The translations under genes and the position numbers were made by a program. A stretch of 64,000 bases of DNA from Nocardioides halotolerans DSM 19273. Its GTDB lineage: Bacteria; Actinomycetota; Actinomycetes; Propionibacteriales; Nocardioidaceae. The first letter of the stretch is position 1. Each line of letters starts with the position of its first letter. This document shows, one piece after another, positions 51,700 through 60,263 of this stretch. Location of the stretch: assembly GCF_000422805.1 (NCBI RefSeq), contig NZ_KE383923.1, positions 319,296 through 383,295 of the forward strand, in the 5' to 3' direction. The notes below the pieces were generated by a model. The model was not told where the DNA came from. It saw only the letters and a program-made list of their open reading frames with translations, and searched no databases.

Positions 51700-52628
51700 G
51701 CGGGGACCAGGGCCTGGAGCAGGCGGCGCACCTCGCCAGAGAGCTCGATCGCCGTGTGGACGTCCTTCGCGACCGGGACCAGGGTCAGCGTGCGTGCGCC
51801 CGCCTCGACGTACGCCGACAGGAACTCGGCCACGTCCTCGGGACGACCCGCGGCGGTGATGTGCTGGAACTTCTCGGGCGGGAGGTTGTAGAGCCTCGAC
51901 ATGCTCGCGCCGAGGTCGGCGCGCGCCACGTCAGCCTCGTCACCGAGGCCCACCCACATGTTCAGCCCGGCGAACGTCGGTGCATCGCGGCCCGCCTCTT
52001 CGCACGCCTCCAGGATCTGCAGGTGGGTGGCGCCGTAGCGCCTCGCGGAGCACCACATCCCGAGCCAGCCGTCGCCGTGGCTGACCGTCCGGTTGACCGC
52101 GACGTCACCGCCGCCACCGATCACGATCGGCACCCGCGGCTCGAGCGGCGGGAGGATGCGCGCGTTGTCGAGCTCGAAGAACTCGCCCCGGTGGTCGACG
52201 GCCTCGCCGCTCGCGAGCCTGCGGAGCAGTCCCAGGGTCTCGTCCATCCGGCGGCCGCGGGTGCTCGGGTCGACCCCCATGTTGCTCACCTCGGTGCGGT
52301 CCTCGCCCGCGACGCCGACGCCCAGCACAAGTCGGCCGGGAGCCAGCGAGCTGAGGGTCGACAGCGAGCGGGCCGTCGCCATGGGGTGTCGCAGCCCCGC
52401 GAGGTAGACGCCGATCATCACGCTGAGGGTGTCGTGGGAGGCCAGCGCGGTGGTGGCGGCCACGAAGCCGTCGAAGCCCGTGCCGCCGTGGAAGCTGATG
52501 TGGTCGCCGACCGTCAGGTGGTCCAGCCCCACGTCACCCATGTGCGCCAGCAGCGCACGCCGCTCGCCCGCGTCCGGGTTGAAGAGCTCGTCGTTGACGG
52601 CGATGCCCAGCTCTACCTGCGACTCCAT
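51696..52628 (-). CDS. LLM-class flavin/F420-dependent oxidoreductase
   Basis: A 310-residue TIM-barrel protein starting at ATG 52628 (MESQVELGIAVNDELFNPDA). It has DHLTVGDHISFHGGTGFDGF, LAPGRLVLGVGVAGEDRTEV and VPIVIGGGGDVAVNR, the luciferase-like monooxygenase pattern of actinobacterial F420/FMN-dependent enzymes. Substrate unknown. It is the first gene of the operon with the quinone reductase-like, crotonase and CPEC genes, divergent from another LLM gene. Confidence 0.88.
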   Translation of the reverse strand: MESQVELGIAVNDELFNPDAGERRALLAHMGDVGLDHLTVGDHISFHGGTGFDGFVAATTALASHDTLSVMIGVYLAGLRHPMATARSLSTLSSLAPGRLVLGVGVAGEDRTEVSNMGVDPSTRGRRMDETLGLLRRLASGEAVDHRGEFFELDNARILPPLEPRVPIVIGGGGDVAVNRTVSHGDGWLGMWCSARRYGATHLQILEACEEAGRDAPTFAGLNMWVGLGDEADVARADLGASMSRLYNLPPEKFQHITAAGRPEDVAEFLSAYVEAGARTLTLVPVAKDVHTAIELSGEVRRLLQALVPA

Positions 52629-52753
52629 GGCTCGCATCCTGCAGGTCGGGGCGGTGCACGCCAACGCACGTCAGCCGCTCCCGGTGTTCCCCTCTCCAGT
52701 CGCGTGGCGTCGCCCGCGTTGCCCGCCAGCGTGAGCGCGCCGATGCTGGGCGG

Positions 52754-53767
52754 GTGACGACCAGGGGTATCACCGTCCTCGCGGGCGGCCTGGCCGACAC
52801 CCGCGACATCACCGTGCGTGCAGAGGCGGCGGGATTCGACGCCGCGTGGTCCGGCGAGTTCCTCAACCGCTCAGCGGTCGTGTCCGTGGCGGCCATGGCG
52901 GCCGCGACACAGCGGATCGGCGTCGGTACGTCGATCGCCTACGCCGTCGGCCGCTCGCCGCTGGTGCTGGCCAACGACGCCCGGTTCCTCGACGAGATGA
53001 GCGAGGGCCGGTTGACCCTCGGTCTCGGCACGGGCACCCGCGGGATGATGGTCGGCTGGCACGGGGTGGCCGACCCCGACGGTCCGGCGTCCCGGATGGA
53101 GGAGCTCATCCCATTGCTGCGTCGGCTGTGGCACCTACACGAGGGGCCGGTGCAGCATGAGGGCCGCTTCTACCGGTGCGACATCACTCCGACCGCCGAC
53201 ATCCAACCGCCCTACCGTCCCGAGATCCCGGTCTACACCGCCGGCGTCAACGCGAGGATGATCGAGACGGCCGGACGCGTCTCGGACGGCCTGATCTGCC
53301 ACCCGACCGTCACCGACAGCTATCTCGACGAGGTCGCGCGACCCGCGATCGAGAAGGGTGCGGCGAAGAGCGGCCGTTCCGCCTCCGACGTGTCCCTCAA
53401 GGGTGTCATCATCACCGCGATCTCGGACGACTCGGAGCAGGCCCGGCGCGAGGCCGCCGCTCAGCTCGCCTTCTACGTCGCCCCCCGCGCCTACGGACCG
53501 GTCATGGAGGCGTCCGGGTTCGGCGCGGAGGCGGCCGCGATCCAGAGCGCGTTCCGGGCCAAGGACCACGAGGCCATGGTCGCCGCGGTGTCCGGCCCCA
53601 TGCTGGAGGAGATGGCCGCCGCCGGCACTCCTGACGACGTCCGCGACCAGGTGGCACGGCTGGAGCAGCGCTACGACCACGCTGCGCTCTACTCGCCAAG
53701 CTTCACCCTCACCCCTGAGCGGGTGAACGACAACACCACGGCCATCCTCGAGACCTTCGCGCGATGA
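52754..53767 (+). CDS. LLM-class flavin/F420-dependent oxidoreductase
   Basis: A 337-residue luciferase-like protein from GTG 52754. It has AAWSGEFLNRSAVVSVAAMA, RIGVGTSIAYAVGRSPLVLA, LTLGLGTGTRGMMVGWHG and PEIPVYTAGVNARMIETAGR. The 125-bp gap to the divergent LLM gene holds both promoters. Its stop overlaps the next SDR gene (ATGA), so the pair likely acts on one substrate. Confidence 0.9.
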   Translation: MTTRGITVLAGGLADTRDITVRAEAAGFDAAWSGEFLNRSAVVSVAAMAAATQRIGVGTSIAYAVGRSPLVLANDARFLDEMSEGRLTLGLGTGTRGMMVGWHGVADPDGPASRMEELIPLLRRLWHLHEGPVQHEGRFYRCDITPTADIQPPYRPEIPVYTAGVNARMIETAGRVSDGLICHPTVTDSYLDEVARPAIEKGAAKSGRSASDVSLKGVIITAISDDSEQARREAAAQLAFYVAPRAYGPVMEASGFGAEAAAIQSAFRAKDHEAMVAAVSGPMLEEMAAAGTPDDVRDQVARLEQRYDHAALYSPSFTLTPERVNDNTTAILETFAR

Positions 53768-54519
53768 GCGAGGAGCTTGCCGGCACGGTCGCCCTGGTGA
53801 CGGGTGCGACCAGCGGCATCGGCCGCGCCGTGGCCGTCGGCCTGGCGTCGCACGGCGCCAGTGTCGGTGTCGTCGGCCGGCGCTCGGAGCTGCTCGCCGA
53901 GCTGGTCGCCGAGCTGGGTGCGGACCGGTGCCTCGCGCTTCCTGGAGACCTGCGTGACCCGATGGCGGCGTCAGGCGCCGTGACCGCCGCGGTCGAGCGG
54001 TTCGGACGTCTCGACACAGTGGTGAACAACGCCGGGCGGATGCTCAACGGCCCGACGCTCGACGCGACGCTGGAGGAGTGGGAGACGATGGTCGATCTCA
54101 ACCTCAAGGCACTGATGTACGTCACCAAGGCGGCACTGCCGCACCTCGTCGAGGCGGCGTCGAGCGGGCCTCGGCGCGTGGCGGACCTGGTGAACATCTC
54201 GTCGATCGCAGGTCGGTTCGCCAACCGCAACGTCGCGATATACAACGCGACGAAGTTCGGGGTGACCGCAGCCTCGGAGTCGTGGCGCCAGGAGTTCGCG
54301 CCGCGGCACGTCCGCGTCTCGGTCGTCGAGCCCGGCGTCGTCGAGACCGAGCTCTTCGGGCACCAGCAGCAACCGGTGCAGGAGTACTACGAGCGGCTGT
54401 TCGCCGACGTCGAGCCGCTGCTGCCAGGCGACATCGCCGACACGATCTCATTCATCGTGCGGGCACCGCGACGGATGGCGGTCGCCGAGGTCGTGGTGCG
54501 ACCCACGACCCAGGCGTAG
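53764..54519 (+). CDS. SDR-family oxidoreductase
   Basis: A 251-residue classical SDR: TGATSGIG (about 13-20), NNAGRM, catalytic Ser in LVNISSIAGRF and YNATKFG giving YxxxK near residue 160. Typical NADP-dependent 3-oxoacyl or alcohol dehydrogenase pattern; substrate unknown. Translationally coupled to the LLM oxidoreductase. Confidence 0.92.
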   Translation: MSEELAGTVALVTGATSGIGRAVAVGLASHGASVGVVGRRSELLAELVAELGADRCLALPGDLRDPMAASGAVTAAVERFGRLDTVVNNAGRMLNGPTLDATLEEWETMVDLNLKALMYVTKAALPHLVEAASSGPRRVADLVNISSIAGRFANRNVAIYNATKFGVTAASESWRQEFAPRHVRVSVVEPGVVETELFGHQQQPVQEYYERLFADVEPLLPGDIADTISFIVRAPRRMAVAEVVVRPTTQA

Positions 54520-54533
54520 GTGCTCAGGTCGGC

Positions 54534-54995
54534 TCAGGAAGCAGCGGGATACGTCACGTAAATGGACTCACCCACCACCGCGGGGCGTTCCTGCCCGAGG
54601 ATCTCGATGCGGAACGCCAGGCGGTACTGAACACCACCATCGTCCCGGCGGGTCGATCCCGGGATCGTCGCGGCGAGCCGGAGCTCCGAACCCACCGGGA
54701 CGACCGAGGTGAACCGGACCTTCTCCAGGCCGTAGTTTGTGCCTCGGCCGTGGTCGGTGATCACCATGAGCTGCTTGAGCAGGTAGGGCACCAAGGAGAG
54801 CGTCAGGTAGCCGTGTGCGATCGGCCGGCCGAAGGGTCCGTCCGCCGCGCGCTCCGGGTCCACGTGGATCCACTGGTGGTCGCTGGTCGCATCGGCGAAG
54901 GTGTCGATGCGCACCTGATCGAGCTCGAGCCAGGGTGAGGCGCCGAGGTCGAGATTCGCGGCCGCGGCCAGCTCCGCAACAGTGATGTGCAGCAT
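54534..54995 (-). CDS. MaoC-like (R)-enoyl-CoA hydratase
   Basis: A 153-residue hot-dog protein starting at ATG 54995 (MLHITVAELAAAANLDLGAS). The hydratase-2 motif is seen as FADATSDHQWIHVDPERA with Asp and His, then GRPIAHGYLTLSLVPYL. It hydrates trans-enoyl-CoA to (R)-3-hydroxyacyl-CoA. It is convergent with the SDR gene (14 bp apart). Confidence 0.92.
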   Translation of the reverse strand: MLHITVAELAAAANLDLGASPWLELDQVRIDTFADATSDHQWIHVDPERAADGPFGRPIAHGYLTLSLVPYLLKQLMVITDHGRGTNYGLEKVRFTSVVPVGSELRLAATIPGSTRRDDGGVQYRLAFRIEILGQERPAVVGESIYVTYPAAS

Positions 54996-55118
54996 CAGGT
55001 AAGCGCACAGCACGGCCTCCGCAGGGTCAATCGCGCCGCGACCCGGGTGCTGTGGGAGCCTCCACCGCTGGGGCGGTGCTTCTCGGCGGCGTCCCGGTCG
55101 CGCGCCTACGGTGACCGC

Positions 55119-55625
55119 GTGAGCCGCCCCAGCCTGCCGTCCTTCGAGGACGTCACGTCCCTGCCGACCCGCCTCGACGGTCTGGTGACCCCCGACTTCA
55201 TCGACGCGAACGGCCACATGAACGTCCAGCACTACCTCCGCGCCGCGGCCTCCGGCGCTTCGGCCTGGTGCGAGGAGATCGGGATCGACGACGACTACCG
55301 CGCGCAGCGACGCCTGGGCGTGTTCACCAACGAGCACCACATCCGCTACTTCTCCGAGATGCACGAGGGCGACAGCTTCTCGGTGCACACCGCGGCCGTC
55401 GGGCGCACCGACAAGGTGGTGCACGTGGTCGCGATGCTCGCGGACCGCACCCGCCGCGTGTTGGCCTGCTGCGTCGAGATCATCCTGGTCCACGTCGATA
55501 TGGACAGCCGTCGGCCCGTCGGGTTCCCCGATGACGTCGCGACGATGATCGACGCGGCGACCGACCGCACGTCCGGGATCAGTTGGGCGCTACCCCTGTC
55601 CGGAGGCATCGGGCTACGCCCCTGA
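55119..55625 (+). CDS. 4HBT-type acyl-CoA thioesterase
   Basis: A 168-residue hot-dog protein from GTG 55119 (MSRPSLPSFEDVTSLPTRL). The motif DFIDANGHMNVQHYLRAA matches the catalytic region of 4-hydroxybenzoyl-CoA thioesterase relatives (DxxGHxNxxxY). It releases CoA from acyl or aryl thioesters. It is divergent from the MaoC gene, with 123 bp between the two starts. Confidence 0.85.
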   Translation: MSRPSLPSFEDVTSLPTRLDGLVTPDFIDANGHMNVQHYLRAAASGASAWCEEIGIDDDYRAQRRLGVFTNEHHIRYFSEMHEGDSFSVHTAAVGRTDKVVHVVAMLADRTRRVLACCVEIILVHVDMDSRRPVGFPDDVATMIDAATDRTSGISWALPLSGGIGLRP

Positions 55626-55634
55626 GGCGACGGG

Positions 55635-56408
55635 TTACACCTGCGCCGAGACCCGTCCCGTGGCGCACACCTTCCCCTCGACCAGGGCGTCGACATCGGT
55701 CAGCCAGAGCGACCGTCCTGCGTGCACCGTTCGCGACTCGAGCACCACCTCGGCGCCGATCGGCGCCGGTCGCGTGTGCACGACGTGCACCGAGGTCGTG
55801 GGAAGCGAGCTGCCGGCAGCGACCCGGCCTGCCGTCGCCAGCTGCTCGCAGGCGGCCAGGGAGACGCCACCGTGCAGCACGGTGCTGGGGTTGGTCAGCG
55901 CGTGGGTGACGCCCATCTGTGCGCGTGCCTGACCCGCATCGAGGCGGAGCCCGAGGAGCTCGGAGAAGTCGGCGGCCGGCCGGTCCGTCTCCGGGAGGGC
56001 GACTGCCGACGCCAGCGTCCCTGGCCGCACGAGCGCCCGTCCGCGCTCGCGGCACTCCGCGACGACCTCGCCGTTCTCGTCGAGGACCCGGCCGACGGCG
56101 AACGAGCCCGTCGCGACGCTGCCCGACTCGGCCCGGACCGTCGTGCCCACCGGAGGCACCGGCCGGAGAAGGTCCACCCAGATCTCGGTGCTGATCGACC
56201 AGCTTCCGGCTGGGAGGCTGGCCATGATCGCGTACCCGAGCACCTCGTCTACGAGCACTCCCAAGGCCCCGGCGGAGGGGCGGCCGTCCGGTCCGACGTG
56301 GGCGGCGGTGAGCGTCATGCTGGCCCGGACCAGGTCACCGTGCTGCTCCAGGTCCCTGAGCCCGAAGTGCTGGGCCGCCGAGGTATCCACGAGCTCGACC
56401 TGCGTCAT
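55635..56408 (-). CDS. Double hot-dog thioesterase (PaaI/acyl-CoA thioesterase type)
   Basis: A 257-residue protein with two hot-dog repeats. The first has HVGPDGRPSAGALGVLVDEV and SISTEIWVDLLRP; the second has LTNPSTVLHGGVSLAACEQL and TTSVHVVHTRPAPIGAEVVL, where STVLHGG resembles the PaaI active-site loop. ATG 56408 is chosen as the first residue before the fold. Convergent with the 4HBT gene and divergent from the BadI-like gene. Confidence 0.85.
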   Translation of the reverse strand: MTQVELVDTSAAQHFGLRDLEQHGDLVRASMTLTAAHVGPDGRPSAGALGVLVDEVLGYAIMASLPAGSWSISTEIWVDLLRPVPPVGTTVRAESGSVATGSFAVGRVLDENGEVVAECRERGRALVRPGTLASAVALPETDRPAADFSELLGLRLDAGQARAQMGVTHALTNPSTVLHGGVSLAACEQLATAGRVAAGSSLPTTSVHVVHTRPAPIGAEVVLESRTVHAGRSLWLTDVDALVEGKVCATGRVSAQV

Positions 56409-56498
56409 GCGGCCCCGCTCCTCCTCGTGCTGTAGGTCGGTCCATCCGGCGGTCCCGGGTTGGCTTGCTGGCCACGCGTGCACCAACTATCGTGCAAA

Positions 56499-56509
56499 TG
56501 GTCAGGCCA
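56499..56509. promoter_or_regulatory. Near-copy of the FadR-type palindrome
   Basis: TGGTCAGGCCA differs by one base from the perfect TGGTCAGACCA next to the GntR gene. It lies 41 bp before the BadI-like start and in the divergent promoter region of the thioesterase. Confidence 0.5.
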
Positions 56510-56550
56510 AACAAGCCGCCAGACCACGAACCGAGGAGAGACGCGAGCAG

Positions 56551-57345
56551 ATGGACGACTTCACCGATGTGACCTACGAGGTCGAGGACGGCTTGGCCTG
56601 GATCACGATCAACCGACCGGACCGCTACAACGCGTTCCGCGCCCAGACGGTGGACGAGCTCGTGCTCAGCTTCAAGCGGGCGTGGGCCAGCGACGAGGTC
56701 GGGACGATCTGCCTCACCGGTGCGGGCGACAAGGCGTTCTGCTCGGGAGGTGACCAGAAGCAGCGGATGGAGACCGGTGACTACGGCCCGTCGGTGAGCG
56801 GACTGTTCGAGGTCGAGGCACTGCATCGCGTGATCCGCGATGTGCCCAAGCCGGTCATCGCGGCGGTCAACGGCATCGCCATCGGCGGCGGCCACGTGCT
56901 GCACGTCCTCGCCGACCTGACGATCGCCGCCGACACTGCGACCTTCGGCCAGAACGGCCCCCGGGTCGGCTCGTTCGACGCCGGCCTCGGGTCGGGGTAC
57001 CTCGCGCGGGTCGTCGGGGAGAAGCGCGCCCGCGAGATCTGGTTCATGCTCCGCCGGCTCTCCGCCGAGGAGGCGCTCGACTGGGGCTTGGTCAACAAGG
57101 TGGTTCCGGCGGCGTCGCTCAAGGACGAGGTCCGCGAGTGGGCCAAGACGATGAACTCCTACTCCCCGACCGCCCTGAAGGTGCTCAAGCAGTCGTTCAA
57201 CACCGACACTGAGCACTTCATCAGCGTCGGCAACATGGCCTACACCACCCTCAAGATGTTCGGCGAGACCGAGGAGTCGAAGGAAGGCATCACCGCGTTC
57301 AACGAGAAGCGGCAGCCCGACTTCTCCAAGTACCGCGGGAACTGA
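56551..57345 (+). CDS. badI: BadI-like 2-ketocyclohexanecarboxyl-CoA hydrolase (MenB superfamily)
   Basis: A 264-residue crotonase-fold protein starting at ATG 56551 with GAGGAGAG upstream. It shows a close pattern match to BadI: YEVEDGLAWITINRPDRYNA, GAGDKAFCSGGDQ, RDVPKPVIAAVNGIAIGGGH, TFGQNGPRVGSFDAG, ARVVGEKRAREIWFM and the ending EKRQPDFSKYRGN. BadI opens the ring of 2-ketocyclohexanecarboxyl-CoA to pimeloyl-CoA; MenB does the reverse Dieckmann condensation. No men genes are nearby, and the acyl-CoA dehydrogenase is 6 bp downstream, so alicyclic acid degradation is favoured. Confidence 0.85.
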   Translation: MDDFTDVTYEVEDGLAWITINRPDRYNAFRAQTVDELVLSFKRAWASDEVGTICLTGAGDKAFCSGGDQKQRMETGDYGPSVSGLFEVEALHRVIRDVPKPVIAAVNGIAIGGGHVLHVLADLTIAADTATFGQNGPRVGSFDAGLGSGYLARVVGEKRAREIWFMLRRLSAEEALDWGLVNKVVPAASLKDEVREWAKTMNSYSPTALKVLKQSFNTDTEHFISVGNMAYTTLKMFGETEESKEGITAFNEKRQPDFSKYRGN

Positions 57346-57351
57346 GGAGCG

Positions 57352-58485
57352 ATGCGTCTGGACGCCGAGCGACTCGAGTTCGCGGCCGCCATCGAGGACT
57401 TCTGCAGGCGCGAGATCGGCTCGTACGCGGGGCTGTCCGAGCTCACCGACGACGAGGCGATCGCGAACAGCCCCGACATCCTCGACAAGATGGCCCGGCT
57501 CGGGTGGCTCGGCGTCTCCCTCCCCGCAGAGCACGGCGGCGGTGGCGCCGGCTTCGTCGATGAGTGCGTGTTCCTGGAGGAGACCAACCGCGGTCTTGCT
57601 CCCATCCTCGGCTACTCCACCGGCCTGACCGCGGCGCAGACCTATCTCAAGTGGGGCACCGAGGAGCAGAAGAAGACGATCTGCACCAACCTCGCCTCCG
57701 GCAAGATCGAGGCGATCGCCCTCTCCGAGCCGGGCACCGGATCCGACCTCGGAGCGGTCCGCACCCGTGCTGTCAGGGACGGCGACGAGTACGTAGTCGA
57801 CGGTCAGAAGACGTGGATCTCGGCGGCGCACGTGGCCGAACACCTGCTCACCCTCGTGCGCGAGGACTCCGCGGGCGCCAAGCACGACGGGCTGACGCTG
57901 CTGATGGTCCCGACAGACACCCCGGGCATCGAGATGCGTGAGGTTCGGACGATGGAGGCGCGCACCTGCAACGACGTCTTCTTCACCCAGGCCCGGGTCC
58001 CGGCCTCGGCCGTGGTCGGCGAGCCTGGCCAAGGCTGGAAGCAGCTCATGCGTGGCCTCTCGGTGGAGCGCATGATCATCGCGGCCTTCAGCATCGGCAA
58101 CGCCCGCCGCGCTCTCGAGGACGCCGTCGCCTACATGAAGCAGCGCGACGCGTTCGGACAGCCCATCTCGGACTTCCAGGCCCTCCGCCACCGCGTCGCG
58201 GACCTCGCCACCGACATCGAGGTCACCCGGTCCTTCATCTACGACGTCGCGCAGGCGATCGACGACGGCGACGAGGACGGCCTCGCCCACGAGTCGTCGA
58301 TGGCGAAGATGCGGGCCACCGAGGTCGCGAAGAACGTCGCTCTCGAGGGCATGCAGCTCATGGGTGGCGCGGGCTACGCACGTGAGTACGGCATGGAGTT
58401 CCAGGTGCGCCGAGCGCTCGCGCCCCCGATCTTCGGCGGCTCCAACGAGATCCAGCGCGAGATCATCGCCAAGGCGATCCTCTAG
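57352..58485 (+). CDS. Acyl-CoA dehydrogenase (possible cyclohexanecarboxyl-CoA dehydrogenase)
   Basis: A 377-residue FAD enzyme: LGVSLPAEHGGGGAGFVDEC, AIALSEPGTGSDLGAVRTRA, VDGQKTWISAAHVAEH and QLMGGAGYAREYGMEFQVRR. The usual C-terminal Glu position reads IFGGSNEIQ, while GLSVERMIIAAFSIG carries a Glu at the place used by isovaleryl-CoA and long-chain dehydrogenases. In an operon with the BadI-like gene, the 1-ene-forming step on cyclohexanecarboxyl-CoA is a reasonable guess. Confidence 0.9.
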   Translation: MRLDAERLEFAAAIEDFCRREIGSYAGLSELTDDEAIANSPDILDKMARLGWLGVSLPAEHGGGGAGFVDECVFLEETNRGLAPILGYSTGLTAAQTYLKWGTEEQKKTICTNLASGKIEAIALSEPGTGSDLGAVRTRAVRDGDEYVVDGQKTWISAAHVAEHLLTLVREDSAGAKHDGLTLLMVPTDTPGIEMREVRTMEARTCNDVFFTQARVPASAVVGEPGQGWKQLMRGLSVERMIIAAFSIGNARRALEDAVAYMKQRDAFGQPISDFQALRHRVADLATDIEVTRSFIYDVAQAIDDGDEDGLAHESSMAKMRATEVAKNVALEGMQLMGGAGYAREYGMEFQVRRALAPPIFGGSNEIQREIIAKAIL

Positions 58486-59231
58486 CCCCAGATGGGGCCC
58501 GGCCGGCCACCGTCGAGGGTGACCACCGCGCCGTTGGCAGCCGCAGCCCGCGGCGAGGCCAGGAACACCACGACTCCTGCCACGTCGTCGGCCGTGACCG
58601 GCCGCCCGATACCGTTCTGGGCCGCCAGCTCGAGCAGGGCGGCGTCGTCCGCGACCCGCTCGGTGACCGTTAGTCCAGGGTGGACACACGTGACCGAGAC
58701 GCCGCGGGGGCCGAGCTCGTCGGCGAGGTTCTTGGTGATGGCGACGACTGCGATGTTGCGCACCGAGCCTGTGATCGAGCCGGTCATCCGGGCGTTCATG
58801 CCGCTGATGTTGACGACCCGGCCGCCGGCAGCGCGTTCGAGGAACGGCGCCGCAGCGCGCACGACCCGCGCGTAGCCCAGCGCCTTCGTGTCGACCTGCC
58901 GGAGGAAGTCCTCGTCATCGAGGCCAGCGATCCCCGGGACCTGGCCGGGCTGGGCCCTGGGGGCGGCGGAGTTGACGACCACGTCGAGGCCACCCAGCTG
59001 ATCTGCCACGGTCTCGACGGCCGCTCGGACGGCGTCGTCGTCGGTCGTGTCCGCGCGGACCGTGACCGTGCCGGTCCCCACCGAGGCGGCCGCCGCTGAC
59101 AGCGCGTCGGGATCACGGCCGAGCAGTGCGACCCGCGCACCCTCCGCAGCCAGGGCGCGAGCGACGGCGAGGCCGATGCCGCGACTGCCGCCGGTGACGA
59201 GGGCGGGCGCGCCCGCGAGTCCGAGGTCCAC
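58482..59231 (-). CDS. SDR-family protein lacking the YxxxK pair
   Basis: A 249-residue Rossmann protein with TGGSRGIG (about 13-20), VVNSAAPRAQ in place of NNAG, and the Ser of VVNISGMNARM. Where YxxxK is expected the chain reads GSVRNIAVVAITKNLA, so Tyr is replaced by Gly and Lys by Asn. A normal dehydrogenase mechanism is therefore unlikely; members of the fold with such changes can act as hydratases/isomerases or binding proteins. Its stop overlaps that of the acyl-CoA dehydrogenase in a CTAG. Confidence 0.85.
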   Translation of the reverse strand: MDLGLAGAPALVTGGSRGIGLAVARALAAEGARVALLGRDPDALSAAAASVGTGTVTVRADTTDDDAVRAAVETVADQLGGLDVVVNSAAPRAQPGQVPGIAGLDDEDFLRQVDTKALGYARVVRAAAPFLERAAGGRVVNISGMNARMTGSITGSVRNIAVVAITKNLADELGPRGVSVTCVHPGLTVTERVADDAALLELAAQNGIGRPVTADDVAGVVVFLASPRAAAANGAVVTLDGGRPGPIWG

Positions 59232-59240
59232 GGGACGACG

Positions 59241-60263
59241 TTAGAGCGTCGGCTCGTAGGAGTAGGACGAGGACCGGGAGAGCGCGAACTCGAAGATCCC
59301 CGACCCGGCCGTGCCGTCCCAGTCGAACACCGCCAGCCGGTCGGTCAGCGAGGAGTCGAGGGTCCGGGGCGACACCGAGCCGTCGAGCGGGTAGGTCTCG
59401 CCCTCGACGTGGTCGACGCCCTTCGCCTCGCCATGGTGGCCGCCGTACCCGCCGCCGGCCATGAACCCTCCGCCCGCGGAGGCGTCGCAGCCGATCGGGT
59501 AGACCGTCCCCGACGCCGTGGTGACCGCCACGGTGCCCGACTCGAGGTCGAGCGCGTCGGAGAAGCGCAGGTCGTGACGCACCTCCACGATCTCGTCGAG
59601 TCGACCGCCGGACTCCTCGGTGTGCATGACCGCACCCTCGAGCACGACCCTGCTGCCGTCGCGTCGCTCGACGAGCAGGAAGCCGACCGACCGGTCGGGG
59701 AACTGCGCCTGGAACCAGACGTGGAGCCCCTGACCGCCCGCCAGCGTGCGCAGGCCGCGGGACCGGTCGCGCTGGGAGTACCAGCGCGAGACGGCGGTCT
59801 CCACCCCGTCGGCGGTGAGTGTCCCCTCGACGTACCCGGACTGGAACAGGTGGTCGAAGGACGTGGTGCCCCCCGCCGGGTTGGCCACGCCCACGGTGGT
59901 GGCGAAGTACGGCGCACGTGCCCGCCATGTGAGGTCGAAGGTCATCCCGGTCGGGTTGTCGGCCAGCGCCAGCCGCCAGACGTCGTTCGGCTCGACCACC
60001 TCCCACGACAGCGGTCCGCAGCTGGACCAGTCGGTGGCGGCGAGCTCGGTGTAGAACCGCGCGTTGCGTTGCTCGGTCGGCGTCACCAAGATCGCGAAGC
60101 CGTCGACGGTGCCACGGACCGGGTGGAGGCCGCACCCGACCAGGACCGATGGCGCCGTCGCGTCGTCGGGGTGGAGGTTGACCACGAACCGGTCGAAGAA
60201 CCCCTTGGGGAGCCCGGTGTCGGCCGGGGTGACGAGCCGGTCGTGGAACTTGCCGGCGGTCAC
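59241..60263 (-). CDS. Lipocalin-like (AttH/CrtC-type) protein paired with the phosphotransferase
   Basis: A 340-residue mostly beta protein from GTG 60263 (MTAGKFHDRLVTPADTGLPK), coupled to the upstream kinase-like gene by GTGA. It contains strings of beta strands (FDLTWRARAPYFATTVGVAN, GLHVWFQAQFPDRSVGFLLV, LEGAVMHTEESGGRLDEIVE) similar in style to the tandem lipocalin fold of AttH/CrtC-type proteins. No signal peptide. Family placement is tentative; function unknown. Confidence 0.6.
   Translation of the reverse strand: MTAGKFHDRLVTPADTGLPKGFFDRFVVNLHPDDATAPSVLVGCGLHPVRGTVDGFAILVTPTEQRNARFYTELAATDWSSCGPLSWEVVEPNDVWRLALADNPTGMTFDLTWRARAPYFATTVGVANPAGGTTSFDHLFQSGYVEGTLTADGVETAVSRWYSQRDRSRGLRTLAGGQGLHVWFQAQFPDRSVGFLLVERRDGSRVVLEGAVMHTEESGGRLDEIVEVRHDLRFSDALDLESGTVAVTTASGTVYPIGCDASAGGGFMAGGGYGGHHGEAKGVDHVEGETYPLDGSVSPRTLDSSLTDRLAVFDWDGTAGSGIFEFALSRSSSYSYEPTL

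Noticed and set aside
56335..58689. Very long minus-strand open frame (784 codons) opposite the BadI-like and acyl-CoA dehydrogenase genes
   Set aside because: It is antisense to two clear enzyme genes, its product is Arg/Asp/Val-rich without domains, and such long shadows are expected in high-GC DNA.
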